From: Allantophomopsis cytisporea
Taxonomy: Eukaryota > Ascomycota > Leotiomycetes > Phacidiales > Phacidiaceae
Reading direction: 5' to 3'
Assembly (NCBI GenBank): GCA_024752435.1
Contig: CP103032.1
Span: forward strand, 372,001-436,000
DNA length: 64,000 nt
Shown here: piece by piece, positions 24,600-36,084 of the stretch
How the letters are laid out: each line of letters opens with the position of its first letter
Numbering within the stretch: the stretch's first letter is position 1
Made by a program: the position numbers and the translations under genes
The notes under the pieces: model-generated
Databases searched by the model: none
What the model was told of the DNA's origin: nothing
Seen by the model: only the letters and a program-made list of their open reading frames with translations

Positions 24600-24640
24600 T
24601 AGAGGGGAAAATAGAGGAGAAGAGAGAGAGACGGCTGATT

Positions 24641-27600
24641 GTTCTTTGTCAACCATCAATTTCTCCAAATCCTAGTGTCCCTCTCAATTATAAACCCCTG
24701 CCTGCCTCACGCCCACCCATGCACCGACGGCAAAGGGCACCGCAACGTCAGTTCTTGACGCTAGCGCCTTAAGCGATCTACAGCAGTGCACGACTTTTGT
24801 GCACACACTCTCTCTGTGACTATGTACTGGCGAGTCGAGTCTGGTGCACTAAGTACGAGGATATGCCCGCTTTCACAGCGGCGCGCGACATGTCCATCTC
24901 CATAGGCTGATGCTGCTCCATGCGGGACCTGGGCACGATTGCATATGTATGTAGAGGATTGGGACCTCATCGTGGGTACTTGACCTTCGAAGACGTTGGA
25001 TATGGATATGGAAATGGAAGGATATACATACTGGTGAACGAATCATCTCCGCCATCTGTCTATCTGTTATGGACATGTCGAGTATCATGTGTCTTCGTAC
25101 CTGGACCTGACCTTATCAATAGCGGACTCTGATGCTTTTCTGCGGAGTATTGATGTACGTACGCCAAGAAACGTAATTGACATGCTTACATGCTCCGCCG
25201 TCTATTCAAAGCTTCAGCCTTCTTCATCACAGCTACACAGCTTGACGGCTTCACATCCCACAGCTTCATGTTGATATGATTATCTCTGCAGTACTCTTCC
25301 CGTTAAGGTACTTTCAAAGACGTGATTCTTGCAGCTGTAATTTGATCGGGCACTTTCCTTCATGTGCCTCGATAACTGAGCTGGAATGTAGAATTTTGTT
25401 TATATTACAGTGCTTCCACATATCTACCCGTGTAAGCTGAGGTCTGAGCCTCGATGAATTCGAACTCTACTTGCCCCCATGAGGAGTTCTCTCGCATGTC
25501 TTGCCCTGCACCTAAAGCTATATATCGTACATACATATGCATACTTACGAAAGATTTCCATTTATATTCTTCGCCAAGTGCGCTACACGCTCCTTCAGAG
25601 ATATCTTTCTTCAGCGCTTGCTACAGTGCACGAAAGTCCTTCACAAAGTCCTGTCTGTGCCTTACCGCAGCGCATCACCAAAGCGAGTACCACTGCGTTT
25701 TTGCGTTTGGTTGCCCCCTAACCCCTACACATTAGCATCTACCTCCCCTACGACGTTACTATCTATCATACTGATTGTCTTCGTGAATGATCTTCCAGGT
25801 CTGTTAGTGTTCTCGAGGCCCTATTGTCGTCATTTTACCGTCTCTCTATGTAGGTATGTAGGTATGTAGGTATGTATTCTCTTCTACCCTACCCCTCCCC
25901 CTCTTCACTGTGCCTCTTCTCCCAGGTGCCAGTCCCCGTACCGCCCCCAGCCAATTTTAGTCGTATGCAGCGAAATTCAAAAATCCGACAGTAGGAGCAA
26001 ATTTGTGCAATGCCGTCGAGTTATCAGCCCCAACATTTAAACTCGGAGCTTATACAGCCTCGAAGGAGGATAGATAAAAGGCATGGGTTAGCACGTAGGC
26101 AAGAGAGGCGTGGTGATATTCCGTGGAGCATCAATAGTATCCATAGCTCAAGATAGCTACTACGTCTATGATCCCGTGAGCTGGAAATTGACCAGTCATT
26201 AGAATGAAAACTTCACTCACTCTCTCGACTCGAGTCTAGAATATGTATCCATTTTCAGCCTCCTTTAATCATGTCAAGAAATGAATTTATACCTAGTCTG
26301 GTATCGTTGCCTACCCTCTCACTTGCCAGTTTACATCAGGAAGACGCTCCGGAGAAGTGATAGTCCATTTTGTGTCTGAATGCCGTTCGAATAACGTCCT
26401 TTCTCAAACGCCGCACTCTATTTCTTCTTCTTCCTCTTCTCCTTCTTCTCCTTACTCATCACCAATTTACCTCTCTCCGAAGTAATAGAAAGGGAGAGAG
26501 AATCAATCAGATGAATGGACTATTGAATCCTGAGTAGCACTTTCCATCCTCACCATGCAATCCGTGCTTCCTCTCCCTCATGACTGTACTGTAATGTCCC
26601 TCCGACCCCTCCTCCCCACCACTCCTCCACTCCACTCCACCCCTCTGTCTCTCAAATGATCTCTGGTGCAACTCCCCCAGACTCATAGCCTCACACGCAA
26701 TCCATCCAGCGTAGGTCGAGGAAATAGAAGACCAAAATTATACATCTTGTGCAAGGGAATTCATATTACAGCTTCATGTTCATCTGCATACAGGACTGGA
26801 CGAGTCGTCTTCCTTCATAGCTATGGAGGTAAGGTAGATTGCGACGTTCGCACCGGAAATCCCCTCAGGCGCTATAGCATACATGTGACTACAGCCACCA
26901 CATGGGCCCCCACTACTACAACTACGCAGACGGGCAGGCAGAGCTAGCTTTCCAACCAGACTCTGGAGTTTTGTGTACGTAGTAGTTTGACACTGCTGCA
27001 AGTCTGTCTGTCTCTCTCTCTGTCTGTCTGTCTGTGTTTCTTGATTTACTTTTGCTCTCTGCTCTTAAGACGTTATTCTGGCTTTTTACTGTGCGAATTG
27101 CTTCGCTGAATTTGCTTGCTTTCTTGCTTGCTCTGCTGTTGTCACAGCTTGTTCAGCTAATCCATCTAACACCAGACCATATGTACCTGATGTATGCAGC
27201 AAGCAACCATAATTCTCTGCGTTTTAAACTTTCGGACCCATCTCAGGACGCATGTACGCGGTATGCGTATTCTCTAAAATTTATGTATATATTTATATTT
27301 TATCCTTTACTTCTATTCCCAAGTTTCAACAATACTCTGTAAAAAATTAATAAAAAAAAAGGGGATTTTGTGTAATGATCACAGCCGGCCCCCTTCTCTC
27401 ACTCACTCTCTGTCCCCCTCTCCTCTCCCTTCCCTCTCAAGATGTGTGATCAAATAGAGAGAGAGAGAGAGAGAATCTGGCTCTGAGCTGGACTCAGGCT
27501 GGCTCAATTTGACCGTGTCCAGGTTGAATCATTTTTTTTTTTTCCCTTCCGTTCGTGTGTTCAGCAAGGCCCAAGGCGAGAAAAGCAAAATGGCCAAATA

Positions 27601-28240
27601 ATGCCTCGTTCCAAAAAGAACCGAGCGCGTGAGCAAGCCAGTCTTCGGGCCAATTCCACGCTACGACGCTCTCGGTCATGATTTTTCTTCTTTCGCTGCT
27701 GAGCATCTCGCTTTTTACTACCACCACACTCCCAAGCTTTTCTGCTTTCTTTTTTGTGCTTTGTTTGCTTGCTTTGCCTGCTTTTTTTGCTGCTACTTTG
27801 TGTATGTGAAAGTCAAAAAGTCTGGGTGCTGGTGCTGGTGCTCCTGGTCCTGGGATCTGCAACTGGTACTGCGCACTGGGGGGGGGGGCCTTACTACTAC
27901 TACACACTGGCTCCTGGGAACATGCAACACCCTTCTTCACCACTCTTTGTGTGGATGGGGAGTCAGAGTGTAGGTAAAAGCAGCTGTCATGAATCGAATG
28001 TCTAATAATGTCCATGTGCTTTTGCTGTTGCTCTTAGAATAGAATCGATTCGAATATACACTGGGTAGATGAGATTTGCCTGCGTACGTAGTTACTGCAC
28101 TTGGATGAATATTATTAATGTTATAATATTGGATAGCCTTACGGAGTAGCATTATGATTATGATTACATATGCTGCTGATGATGATTACCCGTAGTTGAG
28201 TTGAAAGCATGGCTTGATGCTTGGACGCACTTATTATTTA
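24641..28240. other. Gene desert, part 3
   Basis: Short frames only. The longest (173 codons, minus strand, 28015-27494) is rich in Lys, Pro and Ala without a domain. Local simple sequence includes CTT-rich DNA at 26427-26460, CTGT/CT repeats at 27003-27038, an AG run at 27455-27474 and a T run near 27531-27543. No gene was recognised. Confidence 0.4.
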
Positions 28241-28745
28241 TTATATCTCTCCCTCTCTCTCTCTCTCTCTCCTTGTCAGGGTATTATTGGATGGATACTG
28301 TACATTTATATGAATCCTCCTCTGTCTCTACCTACTATACCTTGTCGTGCTTGTCTACCTACCTACTTTACCTTACATTTGAATCTTTGCCTTATCATGC
28401 CTTACAATGCCTGATCCTGCCTTATTTCTGTGAGCGTACCACCGTCGCTGCTCTACCTATTGCATGCTCGTGGCTTGCTAAATGAATGACAAAATGACAA
28501 ACTGAGTAATAAACTACCTTGGAAGTGCTTGACTACGGTGCTGAGATTGGTCTGTCTATCTTGGTCGACCTACCTTACCATTCAATCAAGCAAGCTCCCT
28601 TTCTCTTCTCTCTCTCTTCTCTCTCTCTTCTCTACTCTCTACTCTCTACTCTCTACTCTCTACTCTCTCTTCTCTATTCTCTACTCTCTACTCTCTACTC
28701 TCTACTCCTCTATAATCTACCCTACTCTCTCTCTTAATTCATACT

Positions 28746-28796
<51 letters not shown>

Positions 28797-29160
28797 TAAC
28801 TACGACTACTTACTACTACCACTACTTACTACTACTATTACCACCACCTCTACTCCCACCAACAAACACCTCCACCACCACTACCACCAACCACCATAAC
28901 TAACCGCACACACACACACACATAACACACACTCACACCTCACACCTCACACCTTACTCACTCACTCACACTCACACTCATACTTACACACTTGCACACA
29001 CTCACACACTCAAACTCGCTCTACTCACTCTACCTATTCACTCTACTCTACCTTACTCTACTCTCGACTCTCGACTCTCTACTCTCTATTCTACCCTCTC
29101 GCTCGCTCTCTCTTCTCTCTCTCTCTCTCTCTCCCCTCTACCTTAACTTCCATCAACCAA
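28241..29160. repeat. Long pyrimidine-rich repeat tract upstream of GSK3
   Basis: Over about 900 bp the plus strand is strongly enriched in C and T. It includes a CT run near 28251-28272, many tandem CTCTACT heptamers between about 28630 and 28710, CTA triplets repeated 17 times at 28746-28796, CA repeats near 28906-28922, and CT runs again near 29115-29133. The strand asymmetry is direct observation. A role in GSK3 transcription or in a non-B structure is inference. Confidence 0.85.
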
Positions 29161-29599
29161 AAACTCACCTCCGCTCCACAACAAAACATCGAAATCCTAT
29201 TGAACGCCTCGAATCATATTCTCCATACCACGATTAAAAATCCCCTCTGTACTATCGCCAAATCAATCAAAACAATCCATCCTCGCCATCCTAATTCCCC
29301 TCCCATCGTCTGCAACCTACGACTTCCCCATTCGGATCGTTTGTAAAAGAGAGCATCCGTTCACTTCTGTGCCCCCAGCCCAGCCCCAACCCAGCGTCAA
29401 CGTCAACGTCAACGAAACTCCTTGCGCCTTTTGAAAGTAGTCACGTTATTACGTCCCGCACGCGCAGCGACCACCTCACCCCGACTCAACACTCAATTGC
29501 CCAACACGGACTCCACGAACTCACTGACGACTCTCCGAGCCAGTTCATTGAACTCAAGTCCACCGTATACCCGATAACAATTGTGTTTTGGACCTCGCC
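29161..29599 (+). promoter_or_regulatory. GSK3 proximal promoter / 5' UTR
   Basis: CT-rich DNA gives way to mixed sequence with several CGTCAA units (29394-29414) and ends at the GSK3 start codon. This is presumably the 5' UTR and core promoter; no transcription start can be fixed from sequence. Confidence 0.4.
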
Positions 29600-31089
29600 A
29601 TGTCGCAGAATCGGCCAGCGTTCACGAACTTGAGAATGGGAGGTAAGACATCCCCCCACAGCTACCCCTCAACCATGATGCACACAGCCCGCTGACCACC
29701 CCCCGATCTTATAGAAGTCATTCGCGAAAAGGTCCAAGATGGAGTCACCGGCGAGACCAGAGATATGCAGTACACCCAGTGCAAGATTGTTGGCAACGGC
29801 TCCTTCGGTGTAGTCTTCCAGACCAAGCTTTCTCCTTCAGGTGAGGATGCTGCCATCAAGCGCGTCCTCCAGGACAAGAGATTCAAGGTGAGCAAAGCTG
29901 AATTGCCCATCGCGCGTGAACTGCATGACTGATTGATGGTTAGAATCGTGAATTGCAAATCATGCGAATTGTTAGACATCCAAACATTGTCGAGCTGAAG
30001 GCCTTCTACTACTCCAATGGAGAGAGAGTGAGTGAAACCCCGCCCTCCCCGTCTCTGTTGCACACCTCATTGACGACCTGTAGAAGGATGAAGTCTATCT
30101 CAACTTGGTGCAGGAGTTTGTTCCGGAGACCGTCTATCGCGCTTCCCGGTACTTCAACAAGATGAAGACCACCATGCCCATCCTTGAAGTAAAACTCTAC
30201 ATCTACCAGCTTTTCAGAGCCCTTGCGTACATCCACTCCCAGGGAATCTGCCATCGCGATATCAAGCCACAGAATCTCCTCTTGGATCCTGGAAGTGGTA
30301 TCCTGAAGCTCTGCGATTTCGGCAGTGCCAAAATCCTCGTCGAGAACGAGCCTAATGTTTCCTACATCTGTTCAAGATATTACAGAGCTCCAGAACTCAT
30401 TTTTGGTGCCACAAACTACACAACCAAGATTGGTAAGCCCCTCTGCAATTGCTGTAATATCTAGTTTCCCGTGTAACAAGTTTGCTAACGTTCTACTCTG
30501 CAGATGTTTGGTCAACTGGGTGTGTCATGGCGGAATTAATGCTCGGGCAGCCACTTTTCCCCGGTGAATCAGGAATTGATCAATTGGTAGAGATCATCAA
30601 GGTGCTGGGTACCCCAACCAGAGATCAGATTCGCACAATGAATCCGAACTACATGGAACACAAGTTCCCGCAAATCAAGCCGCACCCATTCAACAAGGTG
30701 TTCCGCAAGGCAGATGCAAATGCCATCGAGTTGATCTCGCGACTCCTCGAATACACACCAACAGAGCGATTGTCCGCTATTGACGCAATGGTTCACCCAT
30801 TTTTCGACGAGCTTCGTGATCCAAGCACCAAACTCCCAGATTCCCGCCACACCAATGGACCCGTCAAGGATCTTCCGGTCCTGTTCGACTTCACCCGTCA
30901 TGGTATATAATTTCCCTCGTCAAATAATCTAGGATATCGCTAATTTGATCTGTAGAACTCTCCATTGCTCCAGAACTAAACGAACGTTTGGTTCCACAGC
31001 ATGTCCGAGCCAATCTCGCGTCCCAGGGTCTGGATCTCGAAAATTTCACACCATTGACCAAGGACGAAATGATGGCACGTCTTGACTGA
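29600..31089 (+). CDS. GSK3: Glycogen synthase kinase 3 (GSK3/shaggy family Ser/Thr kinase)
   Basis: Six exons (29600-29642, 29715-29887, 29944-30027, 30084-30432, 30504-30902, 30956-31089) give 393 aa, the normal length for the family. Visible kinase elements are the Gly-rich loop GNGSFG (41-46), the ATP-binding Lys in AAIKR (K63), the catalytic loop HRDIKPQN (D159), DFG (178-180) and the GSK3-specific activation loop NVSYICSRYYRAPE, whose Tyr194 is the autophosphorylated residue in this family. GSK3 kinases act on primed substrates in the cytosol and nucleus and control glycogen metabolism, stress responses, development and, in several fungi, virulence. The extreme C-terminus has no extra domain. 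The gene sits alone next to the 14-kb gene desert. Confidence 0.97.
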
Positions 31090-32310
31090 ACGTTGCCTCC
31101 GTCTACGAATCACGAATAGATGCTTTCTTATCGCTATGCTGCCTCATTGGCCCCCATTCCTGGAGTCTCTGAACGTTGAGCGCATCGCGGCATACCCTTC
31201 CAACAAATATAAGCAAATTAAAAAAGATCGAAATCGGAGAATCCCTGTCGTTTATACTCTTCCGTCATTCGAGGCGGAAACGTGCAAGTGTCAAAGGTGC
31301 TGGGAAACGATCGAGCGGTGCATTACTGCTGTTGGAAGTCGCGATTTCCCTCGAAGAAGTTCCGGCAATCGTTTTCGGCGTTAAATTCGGTCTCGGAAAG
31401 GGAATTGTCCTGGCATATTATGGAGGACTATCGAATGGACTATCGGCTTTCCCCAGCTCTTTTTTTTCCTCTTCTCAAGCGCGCCCTAGACTGTTTTTGC
31501 ATCAAGAAAACGGCGGCTGCTTCTTTTATTATTCTTGTTTAAGTAATTCGAGTGTTTTCAACCCTCTCGAGAACCGTTCATGTGGCGAAGCTTTCTGTTT
31601 TTCCACCTGTGGGCTTTCTTGAGGGCAGATATAGGCGTATGTTTGCTGGCACGCTTGCGTCTCTAGGACTTTGCATGGAAATGGACTACTACTAGTTGTG
31701 ATTGGAATTTCTCATGAAACAGGATTCGGGCGAAGAGATGCAAATGGATGGCCTCTGAACTTAAGTGTGGCACGGAAACAAAAGATTTCTTTTTCCTTTG
31801 GTACAGTGCGACATTGGTACTGCCACGGTGGTTGTCATCAAAAGGGGCTGGCTACTTGCAGAGATCATCAAAGACTTTTTTCATACTGCTATAACTCAAT
31901 TCATTGAATTCACCTCATAAATTTCGGTGTCGAAGATTGTGTGATGAATATGTGAATTTCATGAGGCTCAACTGGTTGAGACATCTATTTTGACTTTATG
32001 AGCATACTTATGCATAAAATACTGCCACTGCACTCTATTTTCGTAAATATCCAAAGCATAAGGTAGTTGTGGAATATGCCCTTGGATTTCAGATAACTCT
32101 TCTGTTCTGCTATGTTACAATTTTAAGCTCGAATATGAGCGAGCGATACTATATTAGGTCTAGCGGCTTCGCGAGCTGCTCCAGGCACGTCAACCCATTG
32201 CTCAGATCAACACAGCTATTATTTGACGAACGATCTTTATTTTGAGAGCAGCAAACAACCCCTCACAATCGCAGGCCACCGCGAACCCAAAAAAAATAAA
32301 ATCCAACCTA
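31090..32310. other. Intergenic: GSK3 3' region and CBP80 promoter
   Basis: About 1.2 kb between two plus-strand genes. The first half is probably the GSK3 3' UTR (T-rich tracts near 31460). Frames here show no recognisable product. Confidence 0.45.
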
Positions 32311-34952
32311 ATGGCGGACTATGATCGGAGACCGAGAGGAGGCCGTGGGGGATATAACAACCGCAAAAGATACAGAGGTATGTTTGGTTTGAGATCCGGG
32401 AGCTTAAGTGAGAGTTCGACAATGCGCGGGCGATGAGAAAGTTGGAGGGACCAAATGGAATTGGAGCACGCAACAATGAGAGGAACAGAATGGAGTGGAT
32501 TAGTGATTGAACAAGTACTGATATGATCTTTGTATTCATAGACGAAGACGATTACGATAGACGTCCTCAGCGCCGCCGTTACGAAGACACTTTCCCTGTC
32601 AGACTGCGCAAGCAACTGCTTGCCATTGCTGAGTCCCCGCTCAAGCGCGTCGAAGAGGAGATTTCTATCATTGCCAAGACAGTTGCGGATAACTACGAGG
32701 ATGACGAAGTCCGAACTACTTTCTACGACCTCACGCTCCAATTGGTCGCCGAACAACCTTTCAAGATCCCCTTCGTTGCGGCTGTCGTCCTGCTCGTCAA
32801 CCCACTGAAGCCTGAGTGCGCCCGTGAGATCGTGGCCAAGGCGGCTACGCGTGTGGAGGCTGCTATTGCTAGGGGTGATTGGAGGGATGTGAAGCTCCAT
32901 CTTAAGTTCCTGGGTGCGCTGCAACCACTGTTTGAGGGGGAGGGCGTATGGCCTGTTCTGGAGGAGTTGTTTGCTAGGGCTGTGGATCTTCAGACTACAA
33001 GCTCAGATGATACCCTCGGCACGGAACTCGTGAAGGTCATTCTGTTCACGATCCCTTATATCATGGCTTCTGCTACCACCGACTCGGCGCAAAAAGCAAA
33101 CGATCTTCTGGACAAGACAGATATCATCGCCAGCACGCCTCATGCTTTGGAAGCTTTGGTTGACCCTTACCCTGGAAATGGAAAGGATCAGGCTGAGGAG
33201 CCTACTAGTGTTATCAGTCTCTTGCAGAAGCAGTTGCAGGCAGAAGCTACTAAGGGCTGGGAGCTTTTGTGCATTCCCAAGCCATGGAAGACTATTAAGG
33301 AGGAGGCTACGGAGGAGATTCCCCTCGAGGAGACCAGTGTCAAGCACACTCTTCCACCTATTGCGATCCCAGAGAATGTTAATGCTGGTCTGAAGCCACT
33401 CTTCCCAGAAATATACTTCTCCGTCTACGCAGACCAGGATGTTGAGACGGTTCCTCCAACTTCAGACATTGCGTCTTCTATTTTGAGAGACAGCATCATT
33501 GATACTATCAACATTCTCGACTACAACAGACTCGCTACTGCTCGATTCTTGATTGACATTGATTGCTACTTCTCCCCTGGCACCTTTGTCAAGAGAGCTA
33601 CGCCTTTCGATAGATTGAGAGATATTGAGGATGGCAGATCAACGTGGAAGCCAGAAGATGTTGCTGTAGACGCCGTCTTTTCCCAACTCTTCCAATTGCC
33701 AAACCCAGAGCACAAGTTGATCTATTACCACTCTGTTCTTACAGAATCGTGTAAGATTGCGCCAGCAGCCATTGCTCCGTCACTTGGTCGTGCTATTCGA
33801 TGGTTGTACCGCAACGTTGATTCTATGGATTTGGAGCTGAGCTACAGATTCATGGACTGGTTTGCTCACCATTTGAGCAACTTCGGTTTCACATGGAAGT
33901 GGACCGAGTGGATTGATGATGTTGAGCTTCCAAATGTCCATCCTAAGAAGGCCTTCATCCAGGGAGCTCTTGACAAGGAAATTCGCCTTAGTTTCGCCCA
34001 GCGTATCAAGGGCACTTTGCCTGCTCCATATCAACCATTAATCAGCGAGGCCAAAGAGAAGGACACCCCTGACTTCAAGTACAATAACGATGGTATGTAT
34101 TCTCATCCCAATGATATATCAATACAGTTCTAACTGAAATTAGATACCCCATTTGCGCCTGAAGGTCGTGAGATTCTTCAACTGCTTCGCACAAAAGCTC
34201 CAGAGGATCAAATTGAAACAATTATCAATAAGATCCATGAGTTGGCTACGACAATGTCCCTGCCAAACCCACTCTGCGCCTCAACCGACGCCTACGTCAC
34301 AGCAATCTGCTTCATTGGCTCCAAGTCCCTCTCACACGTACTCTCCTGCATCGAGCGCTGCAAAGAGCGTCTCCTTGCCCTCGAAGCTCAGTCCGAAGAA
34401 GCCCGTCTTCAAGTAATAACCTCAGTGATGGACTACTGGCGTGACCAGCCAGGCGTCGGTGTCAACATCATCGACAAGCTCCTCAACTACACAATCCTCA
34501 CCCCAATGTCCGTCGTTGAATGGGCACTCATCCAGCATTCCCAGCGCGGCGCATCTCTCTCCGAAGCCCCTGTCTACGAAATGGTGTCGTCAACTGTCTA
34601 CAAGGTCACCAACCGTGTCCGCCAGATCGTCGCCGCCCGCAACGTGCCTAACCTACCCAGCGAGCAGATCCTCCTGCTCGAAAGCACCCTCGATCGCGAG
34701 CGCATCGGCATGAAAGATCTCTTCAAGACGATGGAAGACGCTCTTGTCGGCTGGGCTACCGGCTCCAAGGACGAAGCCGTCGAGGTAGCTGACTCAGGCG
34801 ACTCCGAGACGGAACTCCTCATCCGCGCGTGGGGTGAGCGCTGGTTGAGAGTCTTCAGACGCAAATTCGCTGTCGAGGAGGCTTTTGTCGTCGAGGAGAA
34901 TAGGAAGTTGGCTGCTGCTGCTGCTGCTCCTGGCGATGACATGGAGGTTTAG
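32311..34952 (+). CDS. CBC1: Nuclear cap-binding protein large subunit (CBP80/NCBP1/Cbc1)
   Basis: Three exons (32311-32377, 32542-34092, 34144-34952) give 808 aa. An Arg/Gly/Asp/Tyr-rich start (MADYDRRPRGGRGGYNNRKR, then DEDDYDRRPQRRR) leads into the MIF4G fold beginning PLKRVEEEISIIAKTVADNY and LVAEQPFKIPFVAAVVLLVN, followed by the MIF4G-like 2 and 3 helical domains typical of CBP80 (EIYFSVYADQDVETVPPTSD, MDYWRDQPGVGVNIIDKLLN). The family binds CBP20 on the m7G cap of nuclear transcripts and links capping to splicing, export and decay. The first intron (164 bp) is the longest in this window's confident models; the other two junctions are standard. No defect is seen. Confidence 0.95.
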
Positions 34953-36084
34953 AATTCTTTTCTTGCCGTGTGCTGTACAGTGCGAAGGAATCAATGTGCT
35001 TGGGCGTAGATGGATGAAAATTGTATTTGGGAGGCGGCGTCGTGGTCGTGGGCTCTTGGGCTCGGGAGATTTCTTGGGAGATATTTTATATGATTTGAAC
35101 TCAGCTAGCTGCCTGAATGCATAACGGGCGATCTGATTAGCGGTTCGTGAATAAAAGTGCTTGGTTCTTGTGCTTTTGCTCCTTCTGTGGGGATGTGGGG
35201 ATGTGGTGTGGTGTTGTATGATGCGCTTTTGGGCTCTTTCAGATATTTGTGCTCTGGATGAGCTGTGATTTGGTATTGCGTTGCGAGGAGGAGTGTACGG
35301 TGAGAGTTGTGGGATGGGTTCAATGTGATGTCTAACACTCTTGTTACTCTGAAGAGTAAGTGGTATTGGTGGTTGGAGGTAGGTTGTCGAGACTTTTTAA
35401 TCTACGTGGAAGGGCTTACTGTTAAAGGGGACTTCTCGATGGCTTCTCGATGGCAAGGAGTACTTCCATACTGACTGATAAGTCTGCGAGATATCTTATA
35501 GTTCTCGCGAACTAGGTATGGGTTTGGTGATGGCAGATGAATGATATAGGACTTGTAAATGCCTCCATGGGAAATTCTCTGGAACAAGCTAGTGGCTGAC
35601 TATTGTTGAATTCTAAACTTCATACCCATATCACTCGACTTTCGAAAACTTTTGCTTGGCAAATACAGTGGGCTTTTTGGTTATCATCCCCGCAGCCAGA
35701 GCATTAGTTACACGAATGCTCCATGCGTTTCCCGCTAACCTCAAGTTATTTTGACTTGACTAGAACATATGTCTTGCACGCATAACGCCAGGATTTTTTC
35801 CGTTTACATATCCAATGATGTGATGCCACGCTGATATGCAGCTAGGTACGCTCAGCCTGATGCTCAGAGATATTGCTGTTATCATGTAGGTTGGAGGGCT
35901 TTTGACAAAGCTGAATCGGTCGAGTCTCATCTTCAAAATGCTCATCTCGACCAATTTCTGCCTTGAACAATTTCTTCGACATCCCGCCGGTGCTTTTGTC
36001 AGTTCCGTTTCAGTTTGGTCCTGTTCGAGATTACTTTGTCATCGTCATTCTCGGAAATCTCCATTGAGAGATCTCCTTCCAAAC
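34953..36084. other. Intergenic: CBP80 3' region
   Basis: About 1.1 kb without a gene. The first part is GT-rich (35020-35330) and probably the CBP80 3' UTR. Between 35640 and 36084 there is no clear feature apart from the upstream flank of the PigL_N pseudogene. Confidence 0.4.

Larger units (their letters stand above)
21301..24640. other. Gene desert, part 2: microsatellite-rich
   Basis: Dense simple repeats: CA/CT-rich DNA at about 21400-21550, GAT and GAGT tracts at 21726-21824, a CACCT pentamer tract at 24235-24264 and AG repeats at 24562-24632. Open frames here are mostly translated microsatellites. No gene was recognised. Confidence 0.45.

Noticed and set aside
25716..25731. Telomere-like CCCCTAACCCCTAC
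   Set aside because: Less than two full telomeric repeats and internal to the window; not a telomere or a telomerase RNA template that can be supported.
27494..28015. Open frame of 173 codons on the minus strand
   Set aside because: Contains translated low-complexity sequence and no recognisable motif; probably chance.
28519..28903. Leu/Ser/Tyr and poly-Thr frames
   Set aside because: Translated CTCTACT and CTA repeats; all three frames are open for the same reason.
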